DNA of 64,000 nt from Variovorax paradoxus (GTDB lineage: Bacteria; Pseudomonadota; Gammaproteobacteria; Burkholderiales; Burkholderiaceae_C): NCBI RefSeq assembly GCF_902712855.1, contig NZ_LR743508.1:558001-622000 (forward strand), written 5' to 3'. Below the pieces are notes generated by a model. That model was not told the origin of the DNA. It did no database searches and was given only the letters and a program-made list of their open reading frames with translations. The position numbers and the translations under genes are program-made. The number at the start of each line of letters is the position of its first letter. The stretch's first letter is position 1. Of the stretch, positions 53,772 to 62,777 are shown in pieces.

Positions 53772-53786
53772 TGGAAAACATTTCCA
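53772..53786. promoter_or_regulatory. IclR-type palindrome TGGAAA-N3-TTTCCA
   Basis: TGGAAA (53772-53777) and TTTCCA (53781-53786) form a perfect inverted repeat that closely resembles the enterobacterial IclR box (TGGAAAT-N-ATTTCCA). It lies in the 185-base gap between the divergent dctP (53674) and iclR (53860) genes and can control both. Confidence 0.7.
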
Positions 53787-53859
53787 CTAGTGAAAACACT
53801 TGGCAAAAAGGCTAGAGTTGCACCTGCTCCCCGGATCGCCTTTCTTTTTCCCGAACGAC

Positions 53860-54642
53860 ATGACCGCCATACTCGAACGCAGCTTCAAGGTCCTCGAACA
53901 CTTGGCCGGCCACCCCGAAGGCCGCGCCCTGTCGGCGCTTTCGGCCGAGCTCGAAATGCCGCTGAGCGCCACGCACCGCCTGCTCACCGAACTGATCCGC
54001 TGCGGCTACGTGCGCCAGGACCAGAGCCACGGCGACTACATGCTCACCATCAAGCTGGTGTCGCTGGGCCTGAGCTTCCTGAGCAACAGCGGCATCGTCG
54101 ACATCGCACAGCCGCTGCTCGACAAGCTGGCCGCCGAGTCGGGCGAGCTGGTGCGCCTCGCGGTGGTCGACGGCGACGAGCTCACCTTCGTCGCCAAGGC
54201 GCAGGGCGCGACGCGCGGCCTGCGCTACGACCCCGACATGGGGCTGTCGGTCAACCTGTCGTGCAGTTCTGCAGGCCATGCGTGGCTCTCGACGATGACG
54301 GACGAGCAGGCGCTGCAGCTGGTCGCCCGCCAGGGCTTCGGCAAGCCCGAGGACTACGGCCCGAAGGCGCCCACCACGGTGAAGGCGCTGCTGGCATACC
54401 TGCGCGCGGCGCGCAAGCGAGGCTTCGCGATGATCAACGAGGTGTTCGCGCCGGCCATGACGGCGATGGCCGCGCCGGTGCGCAGCGGCAATGGCGCGGT
54501 GATCGGCGTGATCACCATCGCGGGGCCGCTGGTGCGCCTGACCGAGGAGCGCATGCTCGAACTCGGCCCGGTGCTGCTGCTGTCTGCCGAAGACGTGGCA
54601 CTGGCCAGCGGCGCGTCGGCACTGTTCAAGCGCCGGGCCTGA
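53860..54642 (+). CDS. IclR family transcriptional regulator
   Basis: A 260-residue IclR protein. The winged helix spans about 5-65 (LSALSAELEMPLSATHRLLTELIRCGYV) and the effector domain 75-255 carries FVAKAQGATRGLRYDPDMG and NLSCSSAGHAWL. ATG 53860 is chosen over a TTG at 53800 because it opens the HTH at the normal distance. It is divergent from the TRAP/aroQ operon and probably represses it. Confidence 0.85.
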   Translation: MTAILERSFKVLEHLAGHPEGRALSALSAELEMPLSATHRLLTELIRCGYVRQDQSHGDYMLTIKLVSLGLSFLSNSGIVDIAQPLLDKLAAESGELVRLAVVDGDELTFVAKAQGATRGLRYDPDMGLSVNLSCSSAGHAWLSTMTDEQALQLVARQGFGKPEDYGPKAPTTVKALLAYLRAARKRGFAMINEVFAPAMTAMAAPVRSGNGAVIGVITIAGPLVRLTEERMLELGPVLLLSAEDVALASGASALFKRRA

Positions 54643-54660
54643 TGGCGCAGGCCTCCGGGC

Positions 54661-55011
54661 TCAGGCGGCGAGCCGGTCGGCAGCGTCCTGCAGCCCGCCG
54701 AGCACGCTGTCGGCCAATGCCTGCGGGAATCCCTGCGGCAGTTGCGCGCGCACGGCCTGCACCGCCTGCGGCGTGCGCGCCACGAGGTCGTCGACGATGA
54801 GGTCCGCGGGGCGGCCGTGCGCATCGAGCACGCCGAAGCGCTCCGCCATGCCCAGCCAGTGGCGCCGCTGGATGTCGCGCATCTTCCAGTGCGCGCTTTT
54901 CCAGCGCACGGCCATCGCCATCCGGGCCTTGAAGGGCGACAGCTTGCCGGGCCCCTCGCCCAGGACCGGGTAGGCCGACAAGATAGTTTGTATTCGTCTT
55001 ATCCAGCTCAT
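54661..55011 (-). pseudogene. HipA-family toxin remnant (C-terminal fragment)
   Basis: A 116-residue ORF matching only the C-terminus of HipA-family Ser/Thr kinase toxins (TILSAYPVLGEGPGKLSPFKARMAMAVRWKSAHWKMRDIQ). A complete HipA has about 400-440 residues; the kinase core and hipB are absent here. It is probably a decayed piece of a hipBA module. Its 5' end abuts inverted repeats of lower GC than the surroundings. Confidence 0.65.
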
Positions 55012-55044
55012 GAACTGTATTTTGCGAATACAGCTTTCGAGCTG
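54989..55044. repeat. Cluster of inverted repeats beside the hipA remnant
   Basis: Three nested dyads: TGTATTCG (54989-54996) with CGAATACA (55025-55032); CTGTATT (55015-55021) with AATACAG (55027-55033); and CAGCT (55031-55035) with AGCTG (55040-55044). This AT-richer patch stands out in the GC-rich window. It could be an old operator or the scar of a mobile element. Confidence 0.6.
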
Positions 55045-55066
55045 TACCGGCTCGCGCAGCGATCAC

Positions 55067-56335
55067 TTACATCTGCGCAACGGCCTGCCGCACCGCATCC
55101 ATCAATGCCTTCGCGGCCGGCGAAGGCAGCGCATGGCGGCGCTGCGTGAGCCCGATGCGGCGGCGCGTGCTCTCCAGAGGGTGGGGCAGCACGACGAGCG
55201 CGCCGGTCTCGATCTCGTAGCGCAGCTGGTGCGCCGAGATGGCGGTGACCATGTCGCTCTGCAGCAGAAGGCCGCGCAGCAAGGCCAGGTCGCCGGTTTC
55301 CACGGCGGGCACCGGCGCGGCATCGCCCGACTCGCGGAAGGCTCGTTCGAGCAATTCGCGCGAAGGCGAGCCCGGCCGCGACAGCACCCACTGCGCGCGC
55401 TGCAACGCTGCGCGCCCGACGCGCGGGCGCGCGGCCAGCGGATGCCCGGCACGCACGATGAGCGAGATGCGGTCCTCGAACAGCGGCTCCTGCACGAGGT
55501 CCTTCACGTCCTCGGGCGGGCGCAGCGCGCCGATGATGAAGTCGATGTCGCCGCTGCGCAGCGCCGCGGCCAGCACCTCGTACGGGCTCTCGACGGTGCT
55601 CACGTGCAGCCGTGGATGCCGCGCCACCAGCGCCGCGATGGCCGAGGGCAGGATCAGCGTGCGCGACAAAGGCAGCGCGCCCACCGCCACGCGTCCCTCG
55701 ACCGCACCGCGCAGGGCCGCGAGATCGGAGGCGATGCTGCGCAGTTCAGCCAGCGCGCGCCTGCAGCGAAACGCCAGCTGGCTGCCCGCACGCGTCGGTG
55801 TGACGCCGCGCGCCGAGCGGGTGAAGAGGCTGTGGCCTGTGCGCGCCTCGAGCTCGCGCACCAGCGCGCTGATGGCGGGCTGGGTGACGCCGAAGGCGGC
55901 TGCCACCGCGGGCATGTTGTGCAGCTCCGAGAGGCTGGCAAACAGCGCCACGCGGCGCCCGTTGAACATCGATGCCAGCAGGCTTCGCGCTTCCAGCGGC
56001 TGCCGCGGCGACGCGACAACGCCGGCCGAAAGCTCCTGGCATGCCGCGGCGAACTCCTGCTCCACGCGCCGCGCGCGAACGCGCACCGCCTCGCCATACA
56101 CGTTCATCAGCATGCCGCGTGCCTTGCGCTCGAACAGCGACACGCCGAGGCAGGCTTCCAGCTCGGCCACGGCGCGCGTCACCGCCGATGCCACGCGGAA
56201 CATCGCGTCTGCCGCCTGGGTCACGCTGCCCGCGGCGGCCACGGCCGAGAACGCCTGCAGGTGCCGCAGGTTGATCTGCAGCGCCATCTCGCCCCCCGCC
56301 GCCGGTTCGGCATCGATAAGTTTCTTTGCTGGCAT
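55067..56335 (-). CDS. LysR-type regulator with two tandem HTH domains (gallate cluster)
   Basis: A 422-residue protein, about 120 residues longer than usual LysR. A first HTH (about 22-80, NLRHLQAFSAVAAAGSVTQAA) is followed by a second LysR-type HTH (about 128-195, LFASLSELHNMPAVAAAFGVTQPAISALVRELE) and then one effector domain (about 215-415). An alternative start at 56287 has a G-rich site. It is divergent from galD (136-base gap) and is presumably the cluster's activator. Confidence 0.8.
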   Translation of the reverse strand: MPAKKLIDAEPAAGGEMALQINLRHLQAFSAVAAAGSVTQAADAMFRVASAVTRAVAELEACLGVSLFERKARGMLMNVYGEAVRVRARRVEQEFAAACQELSAGVVASPRQPLEARSLLASMFNGRRVALFASLSELHNMPAVAAAFGVTQPAISALVRELEARTGHSLFTRSARGVTPTRAGSQLAFRCRRALAELRSIASDLAALRGAVEGRVAVGALPLSRTLILPSAIAALVARHPRLHVSTVESPYEVLAAALRSGDIDFIIGALRPPEDVKDLVQEPLFEDRISLIVRAGHPLAARPRVGRAALQRAQWVLSRPGSPSRELLERAFRESGDAAPVPAVETGDLALLRGLLLQSDMVTAISAHQLRYEIETGALVVLPHPLESTRRRIGLTQRRHALPSPAAKALMDAVRQAVAQM

Positions 56336-56471
56336 GACGGGATTCTGCCAAGCGCAGATCCCTCAAGTCTTTTCATTCAACGCAAGGGTTAACCCGGTTC
56401 GATAAATAAACAAGAACGCAAAGCAAGCGGAACTCAACCCGCTCGCGGCAAGGCGCGGCCACACTTTCCGC

Positions 56472-57593
56472 ATGCCTCAAGAAGCCCCGCCGGACACGGT
56501 CGAAGACCTCGTTGCGCTGCCCTGCGTGCTGATGCGCGGCGGCACCTCCAAGGCGGCGTTCTTCCATGCGAAGGACCTGCCGGCGGAGCCCGCCGCACGC
56601 GACGCCGCGCTCCTCGCTGCGATGGGCCATCCGGATGCCCGTCAGATCGACGGCATCGGCGGTGGCCATCCGCTGACCACCAAGGTCGCGATCGTGTCGC
56701 CCTCGGCCGATCCACGCGCGGATGTCGACTACCTCTTCGGCCAGGTCGTGGCGACCGAGTCGCGCGTCGACTATGCGCCGACCTGCGGCAACATCCTTTC
56801 GGCCGTCGGTCCCTTCGCGCTCGACGAAGGGCTGGTGCACGCGCAGGAAGGCCGGTCTGTGGTTCGCATCCGCATGGTCAACACCGCCTCGTACTGCGAC
56901 GCCGTGGTGCAGACGCCCGGCGGCCGCGTGCGCTACGCCGGCGACACCGCCATCAGCGGCGTGCCGGGGCACGGCGCGCCGGTGGAGCTTCGCTTCTCCG
57001 ACATCCTGGGTTCGAGCTGCGGTGCGCTGCTGCCCACGGGCGAGGCGCGCGATCGCATCGACGGCGTCGACGTCACCTGCATCGACAACGGCATGCCGGT
57101 GGTGCTAATGCGCGCGGCGGACCTCGGCGTGACCGGCCACGAGACGCCGGCCGCGCTCGATGCCGATGCCGGACTGAAGGCCCGCGTCGAATCCATCCGC
57201 CTGCAGGCCGGCCTGCGCATGGGCCTGGGCGACGTGAGTGCCAGGGTCGTTCCCAAGATGACGCTGGTGTCGCCCGCGACAGACGGCGGCGCGCTGGGCA
57301 CGCGCACCTTCATTCCGCGCAAGTGCCACGACGCCATCGGCGTGCTGGGCGCAGTGTCGGTGGCATCGGCCTGCGTGGTGCCGGGCACGGTGATGGAAGG
57401 GCTGTGCGCCATCGCGCCGGACCCCGCGCGCCGCCTGCACGACCTGTCGGTGGAACACCCCACCGGCGAATTCACGGTGCGGCTGCTGATGGACGACACC
57501 GGCCGCGCCATCGCCGGTGCCGCGCTGCTGCGCACCGCACGTCCGCTCTTTCGCGGCCAGGTGCTGGTGCCTGCCACTCGCCCTGCCCCATGA
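56472..57593 (+). CDS. galD: 4-Oxalomesaconate tautomerase
   Basis: A 373-residue PrpF-family isomerase like GalD. Key blocks are CVLMRGGTSKAAFFHA, DGIGGGHPLTTKVAIVSPS, PTCGNILSAVGPFALDEG and ACVVPGTVMEGL. GalD interconverts the keto and enol forms of 4-oxalomesaconate, the product of gallate ring cleavage, so that the hydratase can act. It is the first gene of the gallate operon. Confidence 0.85.
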   Translation: MPQEAPPDTVEDLVALPCVLMRGGTSKAAFFHAKDLPAEPAARDAALLAAMGHPDARQIDGIGGGHPLTTKVAIVSPSADPRADVDYLFGQVVATESRVDYAPTCGNILSAVGPFALDEGLVHAQEGRSVVRIRMVNTASYCDAVVQTPGGRVRYAGDTAISGVPGHGAPVELRFSDILGSSCGALLPTGEARDRIDGVDVTCIDNGMPVVLMRAADLGVTGHETPAALDADAGLKARVESIRLQAGLRMGLGDVSARVVPKMTLVSPATDGGALGTRTFIPRKCHDAIGVLGAVSVASACVVPGTVMEGLCAIAPDPARRLHDLSVEHPTGEFTVRLLMDDTGRAIAGAALLRTARPLFRGQVLVPATRPAP

Positions 57594-57615
57594 ACATGAA
57601 CCGAACGGAGACCGC

Positions 57616-58644
57616 GTGATCATCGATTGCCACGGCCACTACACCACCGCGCCCGCCGCGCTCGAGACGTGGCGCAAGCGCCAGATCGCCAGCCTGGGCA
57701 ACCCGGGCGAAGCGCCCACCGCCGCGTCGCTGCACATCGGCGACGACGAACTGCGCGAGTCCATCGAGCAGAACCAGCTGCACAAGATGCGCGAGCGCGG
57801 CAGCGACCTGACCATCTTCTCGCCGCGCGCCAGCTTCATGGCGCACCACATCGGCGACTTCGAGACCAGCGCCACCTGGGCCGCCATCTGCAACGAGCTG
57901 TGCCACCGCGTGGCGCAGATGTTCCCGGACCACTTCGCGGGCGCTGCGATGCTGCCGCAGTCGCCGGGCGTCGACCCGCGCACCTGCATCCCCGAACTCG
58001 AGCGCTGCGTGAAGGAGTACGGCTTCGTCGGCATCAACCTGAACCCCGATCCGTCGGGCGGCCACTGGACCTCGCCGCCGCTGTCCGACCGCCATTGGTA
58101 TCCGCTGTACGAAAAGATGGTGGAGCACGACATCCCGGCCATGGTGCACGTGAGCACCAGCTGCAACGACTGCTTCCACACCACCGGCGCGCACTACCTG
58201 AACGCCGACACCACGGCCTTCATGCAGTGCCTGACCTCGGACCTGTTCAAGGACTTCCCCACGCTGCGCTTCGTCATTCCGCACGGCGGCGGCGCGGTGC
58301 CCTACCACTGGGGGCGTTTTCGCGGCCTGGCGCAGGAGATGAAGAAGCCGCTGCTGAAGGACCACCTGCTCAACAACATCTTCTTCGACACCTGCGTGTA
58401 CCACCAGCCGGGCATCGACCTGCTCACGCGCGTGATCCCGGTGGACAACATCCTGTTCGCGAGCGAGATGATCGGCGCGGTGCGCGGCATCGACCCCGAG
58501 ACCGGTTTCGCCTACGACGACACGCGCCGCTATATCGACGCGGCCACCAAGCTGGACGCCAGGGCGCGCCACCAGATCTACGAAGGCAACGCCCGCCGCG
58601 TGTACCCGCGGCTGGACCGCGCACTCAAGCACAAGGGACTCTGA
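57616..58644 (+). CDS. ligJ: 4-Oxalomesaconate hydratase (amidohydrolase type)
   Basis: A 342-residue amidohydrolase-superfamily protein similar to LigJ. It has IDCHGHYTT (metal HxH), VGINLNPDPSGGHW, and LRFVIPHGGGAVPYHWGR. It hydrates 4-oxalomesaconate to 4-carboxy-4-hydroxy-2-oxoadipate. The GTG start at 57616 follows CGGAGACC. The enzyme type (LigJ, not the PIG-L type GalB) is inferred from these motifs. Confidence 0.85.
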   Translation: MIIDCHGHYTTAPAALETWRKRQIASLGNPGEAPTAASLHIGDDELRESIEQNQLHKMRERGSDLTIFSPRASFMAHHIGDFETSATWAAICNELCHRVAQMFPDHFAGAAMLPQSPGVDPRTCIPELERCVKEYGFVGINLNPDPSGGHWTSPPLSDRHWYPLYEKMVEHDIPAMVHVSTSCNDCFHTTGAHYLNADTTAFMQCLTSDLFKDFPTLRFVIPHGGGAVPYHWGRFRGLAQEMKKPLLKDHLLNNIFFDTCVYHQPGIDLLTRVIPVDNILFASEMIGAVRGIDPETGFAYDDTRRYIDAATKLDARARHQIYEGNARRVYPRLDRALKHKGL

Positions 58645-58647
58645 CCC

Positions 58648-59364
58648 ATGACTGCCTCTCCCCGCATCCAGGAACCCCGCTTCCAGGAACTCGGCGTGGT
58701 CCATCGCAACATCCAGCGCGCCGACGCGGCCGCGGTCGAGCAGCTGTCGCGCCATGGCGTGTCGACCGTGCACGAGGCCATGGGCCGGCTCGGCCTCATG
58801 CAGCCGCGCATCCGCCCGATCTACCCGCTGGCGCGCTGCTGCGGACCGGCCGTCACCGTGCTGCTGCAGCCGGGCGACAACTGGATGCTGCACGTGGCGG
58901 CCGAGCAGATCCAGCCCGGCGACGTGGTGGTCGCGGCCTGCACCGCCGACAGCACCGACGGTTTCTTCGGCGACCTGCTGGCCACCTCGTTTCTCTCGCG
59001 CGGCTGCCGCGGGCTGGTGATCGACGGCGGCGTGCGCGACGTGCGCGACCTGACGGAGATGAACTTTCCGGTGTTCAGCCGCGCCATCCACGCCAAGGGA
59101 ACCATCAAGGCCACGCTGGGTTCGGTGAACGTGCCGGTGGTGTGCGCCGGCGCGCTGGTGAACCCGGGCGACGTGGTCGTGGCCGACATCGACGGCGTGG
59201 TGGTGGTGCCCGCACACATGGCGCAGCAGGTGGCCGTGGCCGCGCAGGCGCGCGAGGACAACGAACACGCCAAGCGCCAGAAGCTCGCTTCGGGCGTGCT
59301 TGGCCTGGACATGTACACGATGCGCGAGCCGCTGGCCAGGGCCGGGCTGCGCTATGTCGACTGA
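58648..59364 (+). CDS. ligK: 4-Carboxy-4-hydroxy-2-oxoadipate aldolase (CHA aldolase)
   Basis: A 238-residue LigK/GalC-type class II aldolase of the RraA-like fold. Landmarks are VSTVHEAMGRLGLM, GDNWMLHVAAEQIQPGDVVV, GDLLATSFLSRGCRGLVIDGGVRDV, and VNPGDVVVADIDGVVVVP. It splits its substrate to pyruvate and oxaloacetate, and may also decarboxylate oxaloacetate. Starts three bases after the ligJ stop. Confidence 0.9.
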   Translation: MTASPRIQEPRFQELGVVHRNIQRADAAAVEQLSRHGVSTVHEAMGRLGLMQPRIRPIYPLARCCGPAVTVLLQPGDNWMLHVAAEQIQPGDVVVAACTADSTDGFFGDLLATSFLSRGCRGLVIDGGVRDVRDLTEMNFPVFSRAIHAKGTIKATLGSVNVPVVCAGALVNPGDVVVADIDGVVVVPAHMAQQVAVAAQAREDNEHAKRQKLASGVLGLDMYTMREPLARAGLRYVD

Positions 59365-59379
59365 CGCTAGGGAAACACC

Positions 59380-60684
59380 ATGGCTCGCATCATCGGCGCG
59401 GTGGCCTGCTCCCACACGCCCACCATCGGCTTTGCATACGACAAGGCCAAGCAGGACGACCCGGTGTGGTCGCCCATCTTCGAGGCCTTCGAGCCGGCAC
59501 GCCGCTGGCTCGAGGACAGCAGGCCCGACGCCCTGTTCTTCATCTACAACGACCACGTCAGCTCGTTCTTCTTCGACCACTACTCGGCCTTCACGCTGGG
59601 CGTGGGCGAGCAGCATGCGGTCGCCGACGAAGGCGGCGGTGCGCGCGACCTGCCCGCGCTGGCAGGCCACCCGGCACTTGCGCAGCACATCGGGCGCTCG
59701 CTGGTGGCCGACGAGTTCGACATGTCGTTCTTCCAGGACCGCGCGCTCGACCACGGCGTGTTCTCGCCGCTGTCGCTGCTGTGCGCGCACGAGCCCGCAT
59801 GGCCGGTGCCGGTGATCCCGCTGCAGGTGGGCGTGCTGCAGTCGCCGGTGCCTTCGGCGCGCCGCTGCTGGCGGCTGGGGCAGGCGCTGCGCCGCGCGAT
59901 CGAGAGCTACCCCGAAGACCTGAAGGTGGCCATCGTCGCCACCGGCGGGCTCTCGCACCAGGTGCACGGCGAACGCGCGGGCTTCAACAACACCGGCTGG
60001 GATGCGAAGTTTCTCGAGCTGATCGAGAACGACCCGGTGCGCCTCACCGAGATGACGCAGGCCGAGCTCGCCACGCTGGGCGGCGCCGAAGGCGCGGAGG
60101 TGATCATGTGGCTCGTGATGCGCGGCGCGCTGTCGTCGAACATCCGCAAGACGCACCAGAGCTACTACCTGCCCTCGATGACCGGCATTGCCACGGCCGT
60201 CTACGAGAACCTGGCGAGCCCGCCCTCGGCGGGCGAGGTGCAGCGGCACCGCCGCCGCATGGACGAGCCGCTCGCCGGCATCGAGGCGCTGGAAGGCACC
60301 TATCCGTTCACGCTCGAGACCAGCGTGCGCGCCTACCGGCTCAACAGGTTCCTGCACGGCATGACGCGTCCCGCGCACCGCGCGGCCTTCCTGGCCGACC
60401 CGGAATCCGCCTTCGAGGCGGCCGCGCTCACCGAACAGGAGCGCGACCTGCTGCGCCGCCGCGACTGGCGCGGGCTCGTCCGCTACGGCGTGATCTTCTT
60501 CATGCTGGAGAAGCTCGGCGCGGTGATCGGCGTGTCGAACCTGCACATCTACGCCGCCATGCGCGGTCAGACGCTGGAGGCCTTCCAGCAGACCCGCAAC
60601 GCGCCCGGCGCGCTGTATTCGGTGGCCGGCAAGGACGCCGCGCCGCAAGCCTGGGACAAGGCGGCGACGCCTCCCGCCCGCTGA
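59380..60684 (+). CDS. galA: Gallate dioxygenase (fused LigB-LigA)
   Basis: A 434-residue ring-cleaving dioxygenase. The LigB-like catalytic domain (about 1-285) has the iron-binding ACSHTPTIGF with H12 and NDHVSSFF, and a later GGLSHQVHG. The C-terminal part (about 315-420) is the LigA-like small domain. The fusion is typical of gallate-specific dioxygenases. It cleaves gallate between C4 and C5 to 4-oxalomesaconate. Confidence 0.9.
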   Translation: MARIIGAVACSHTPTIGFAYDKAKQDDPVWSPIFEAFEPARRWLEDSRPDALFFIYNDHVSSFFFDHYSAFTLGVGEQHAVADEGGGARDLPALAGHPALAQHIGRSLVADEFDMSFFQDRALDHGVFSPLSLLCAHEPAWPVPVIPLQVGVLQSPVPSARRCWRLGQALRRAIESYPEDLKVAIVATGGLSHQVHGERAGFNNTGWDAKFLELIENDPVRLTEMTQAELATLGGAEGAEVIMWLVMRGALSSNIRKTHQSYYLPSMTGIATAVYENLASPPSAGEVQRHRRRMDEPLAGIEALEGTYPFTLETSVRAYRLNRFLHGMTRPAHRAAFLADPESAFEAAALTEQERDLLRRRDWRGLVRYGVIFFMLEKLGAVIGVSNLHIYAAMRGQTLEAFQQTRNAPGALYSVAGKDAAPQAWDKAATPPAR

Positions 60685-60718
60685 CAACCGCACACGCAAG
60701 AACCCAAGGAACCAGACC

Positions 60719-61690
60719 ATGAGACAACTCTTTCGCACCGCCGCGTGCGCCCTCGCGATGACGTTCGCCGCCGGCGCAGCCACCGCGGCCGACACCTATC
60801 CGTCGAAGCCCGTGAAGATCCTCGTCGGCTACAGCGCCGGCGGCGCGGTCGACGCCATCGCGCGGTCGGTCGGCCAGCGCATGTCGGCCACGATGGGACA
60901 GCCGGTGGTCGTCGAGAACAAACCCGGCGCGGGCACCAACATCGCGGTGAAGGCGCTGACCAGCGCCGCGCCCGACGGCTACACGCTCCTGCTGGCAGCC
61001 AATGCGCTGGCGGTGAACCCGTCGCTGTTCCAGCCCGCGCCGTACGACCTCGACCACGACCTCACGCCGGTGACGATGGTCGGCCGCGTGCCGGTGGTAT
61101 TCACGGTGCGCGAGGAGTCGAGCATCAGGACGGTGGCGCAGTTCGTCGCCGCGGCCAAGGCCAAGCCGGGCGGCCTCACGGTCGCCACGCCGGGCAACGG
61201 CTCGACGCCGCACCTGGCGATGGAGCTGTTCCAGCACACCGCCGGCCTGAAGCTGAGCCACGTGCCCTACAAGGGCGGCGCACAGGCCATCACCGACGTG
61301 CTCGGCGGCCATGTGGACGTGGTCGCGGTCAACGCGCTCGAGGTGCTGCCGCTGGTGAAGGCCGGCAAGCTGCGCGTGCTGGCGGTGATGAGCGCCGACC
61401 GCTCCGCCGTGCTGCCGGGCGTGCCGACGGTGGCCGAGTCGGGCTACCCGGGCTTCGAAGCCAGCGTGTGGTACGGCTTCGTCGCGCCTGCAGGCACGCC
61501 CAGGCCGGTGCTGGCCGCGGTGCACGAGGCGGTGCAGAAGGCGCTCGATTCGAAGGAAGTGCGCGAGCAGCTCGCTGCGGCAGGCGGTGTCACGCTGCCG
61601 GGTCCGCCGGAGCAGTTCGGCAAGCTGCTCAAGAGCGACGCGGCGCGCTACGGCAAGCTGATTCGCGAAGCCGGCATCAAGCCCGACTGA
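60719..61690 (+). CDS. Bug/TTT family periplasmic receptor (gallate cluster, 1)
   Basis: A 323-residue receptor with a Sec signal peptide (residues 1-24) and the family blocks VGYSAGGAVDAIARS, VVENKPGAGTNIA, DGYTLLLAANALAVNPSLF, HVPYKGGAQAITDVLGG and GVPTVAESGYPGF. It lies 34 bases after galA and probably binds gallate or a related acid. Confidence 0.85.
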   Translation: MRQLFRTAACALAMTFAAGAATAADTYPSKPVKILVGYSAGGAVDAIARSVGQRMSATMGQPVVVENKPGAGTNIAVKALTSAAPDGYTLLLAANALAVNPSLFQPAPYDLDHDLTPVTMVGRVPVVFTVREESSIRTVAQFVAAAKAKPGGLTVATPGNGSTPHLAMELFQHTAGLKLSHVPYKGGAQAITDVLGGHVDVVAVNALEVLPLVKAGKLRVLAVMSADRSAVLPGVPTVAESGYPGFEASVWYGFVAPAGTPRPVLAAVHEAVQKALDSKEVREQLAAAGGVTLPGPPEQFGKLLKSDAARYGKLIREAGIKPD

Positions 61691-61758
61691 ACGCAACGGC
61701 AGCACCGGCCGCACCGAAGCGGCCCGGCTGCAACAGAAGAACGCAGGAGACAGCTCAC

Positions 61759-62754
61759 ATGACACCAGGCATCACGCGCCGTCAGGCCTTGCTGGCGGCG
61801 GCAGGCGGCGCATTCGGCGCCGCGGCGCCGCACGCCTTCGCGCAGGCCTACCCCGCGCGGCCCGTGCACATCATTGCGCCCTTCACGCCCGGCGGTTCGA
61901 CCGACCTGCTGGCCCGCGCCATCGGCCAGGAACTGGGCCGCGCATGGAACCAGGCGGTGGTGGTCGACAACGTGCCTGGCGCCGGAGGCTCGGTCGGCGC
62001 GGACAAGGCCGCCAAGTCGCCGGCCGACGGCTACACGCTGCTGATGGGCCACATCGGCACGCTGGCAATCAACCCGTCGCTGTATCCCAGGCTCGACTAC
62101 CACCCGCTTCGCAGCTTCACGCCGGTGGCGTGGGTGGCGCGCGTGCCGAACGTGCTGGTGGTGCACGCATCGGTTCCGGCGCGCACCTTGTCCGAGCTCA
62201 TCGCGCTGGCCAAGGCCAGGCCGGGGCAACTCGCCTTCGGCTCCGGCGGCAACGGCAGCGCGGCGCACATCGCCATGGAATACCTCAAGCTGCAGACCGG
62301 CAGCTCGTTCCTGCACGTTCCCTACCGCGGCACCGCACCGGCAGTGAACGACCTGCTCGCGGGGCAGTTGCAGATGCTGTTCACCGGCGCACCCGCGCTC
62401 GTGCCGCATATCAAGGCCGGCAAGCTGCGGGCGCTGGCGGTGTCGAGCCCGCACCGCATCGCGCTGCTGCCCGACGTGCCGACCGTGGCGGAGAGCGGCG
62501 TGGCCGGCACCCGGGGATTCGAGGCCGACCAGTGGTACGGCGTGGTGGCGCCCGCGGGCACGCCGGCGGCGGTGGTCTCGGCGCTGAACCAGCAGATCAA
62601 CCGTTCACTGGACTCGGCCGAGGTCAGGATGCGCCTCGGCGCCGAAGGCGCCGAACCCACCCCCACCAGCCCCAAGGCCTTCGGGGACCTGATCGCGAGC
62701 GAGATGGTGCGCTGGGACCGCGTCATCAAGACCGCGCACGTCACCGTCGATTGA
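61759..62754 (+). CDS. Bug/TTT family periplasmic receptor (gallate cluster, 2)
   Basis: A 331-residue receptor with an RR-type signal peptide (TRRQALLAAAGG) and the blocks APFTPGGSTDLLAR, VVVDNVPGAGGSVG, DGYTLLMGH, HVPYRGTAPAVNDLLAGQ and DVPTVAESG. A GGAGACAG leader precedes the ATG. Two receptors in one operon may serve gallate and a derivative. Confidence 0.85.
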   Translation: MTPGITRRQALLAAAGGAFGAAAPHAFAQAYPARPVHIIAPFTPGGSTDLLARAIGQELGRAWNQAVVVDNVPGAGGSVGADKAAKSPADGYTLLMGHIGTLAINPSLYPRLDYHPLRSFTPVAWVARVPNVLVVHASVPARTLSELIALAKARPGQLAFGSGGNGSAAHIAMEYLKLQTGSSFLHVPYRGTAPAVNDLLAGQLQMLFTGAPALVPHIKAGKLRALAVSSPHRIALLPDVPTVAESGVAGTRGFEADQWYGVVAPAGTPAAVVSALNQQINRSLDSAEVRMRLGAEGAEPTPTSPKAFGDLIASEMVRWDRVIKTAHVTVD

Positions 62755-62777
62755 ACGCGGCCCAGGAGACAACGCGA

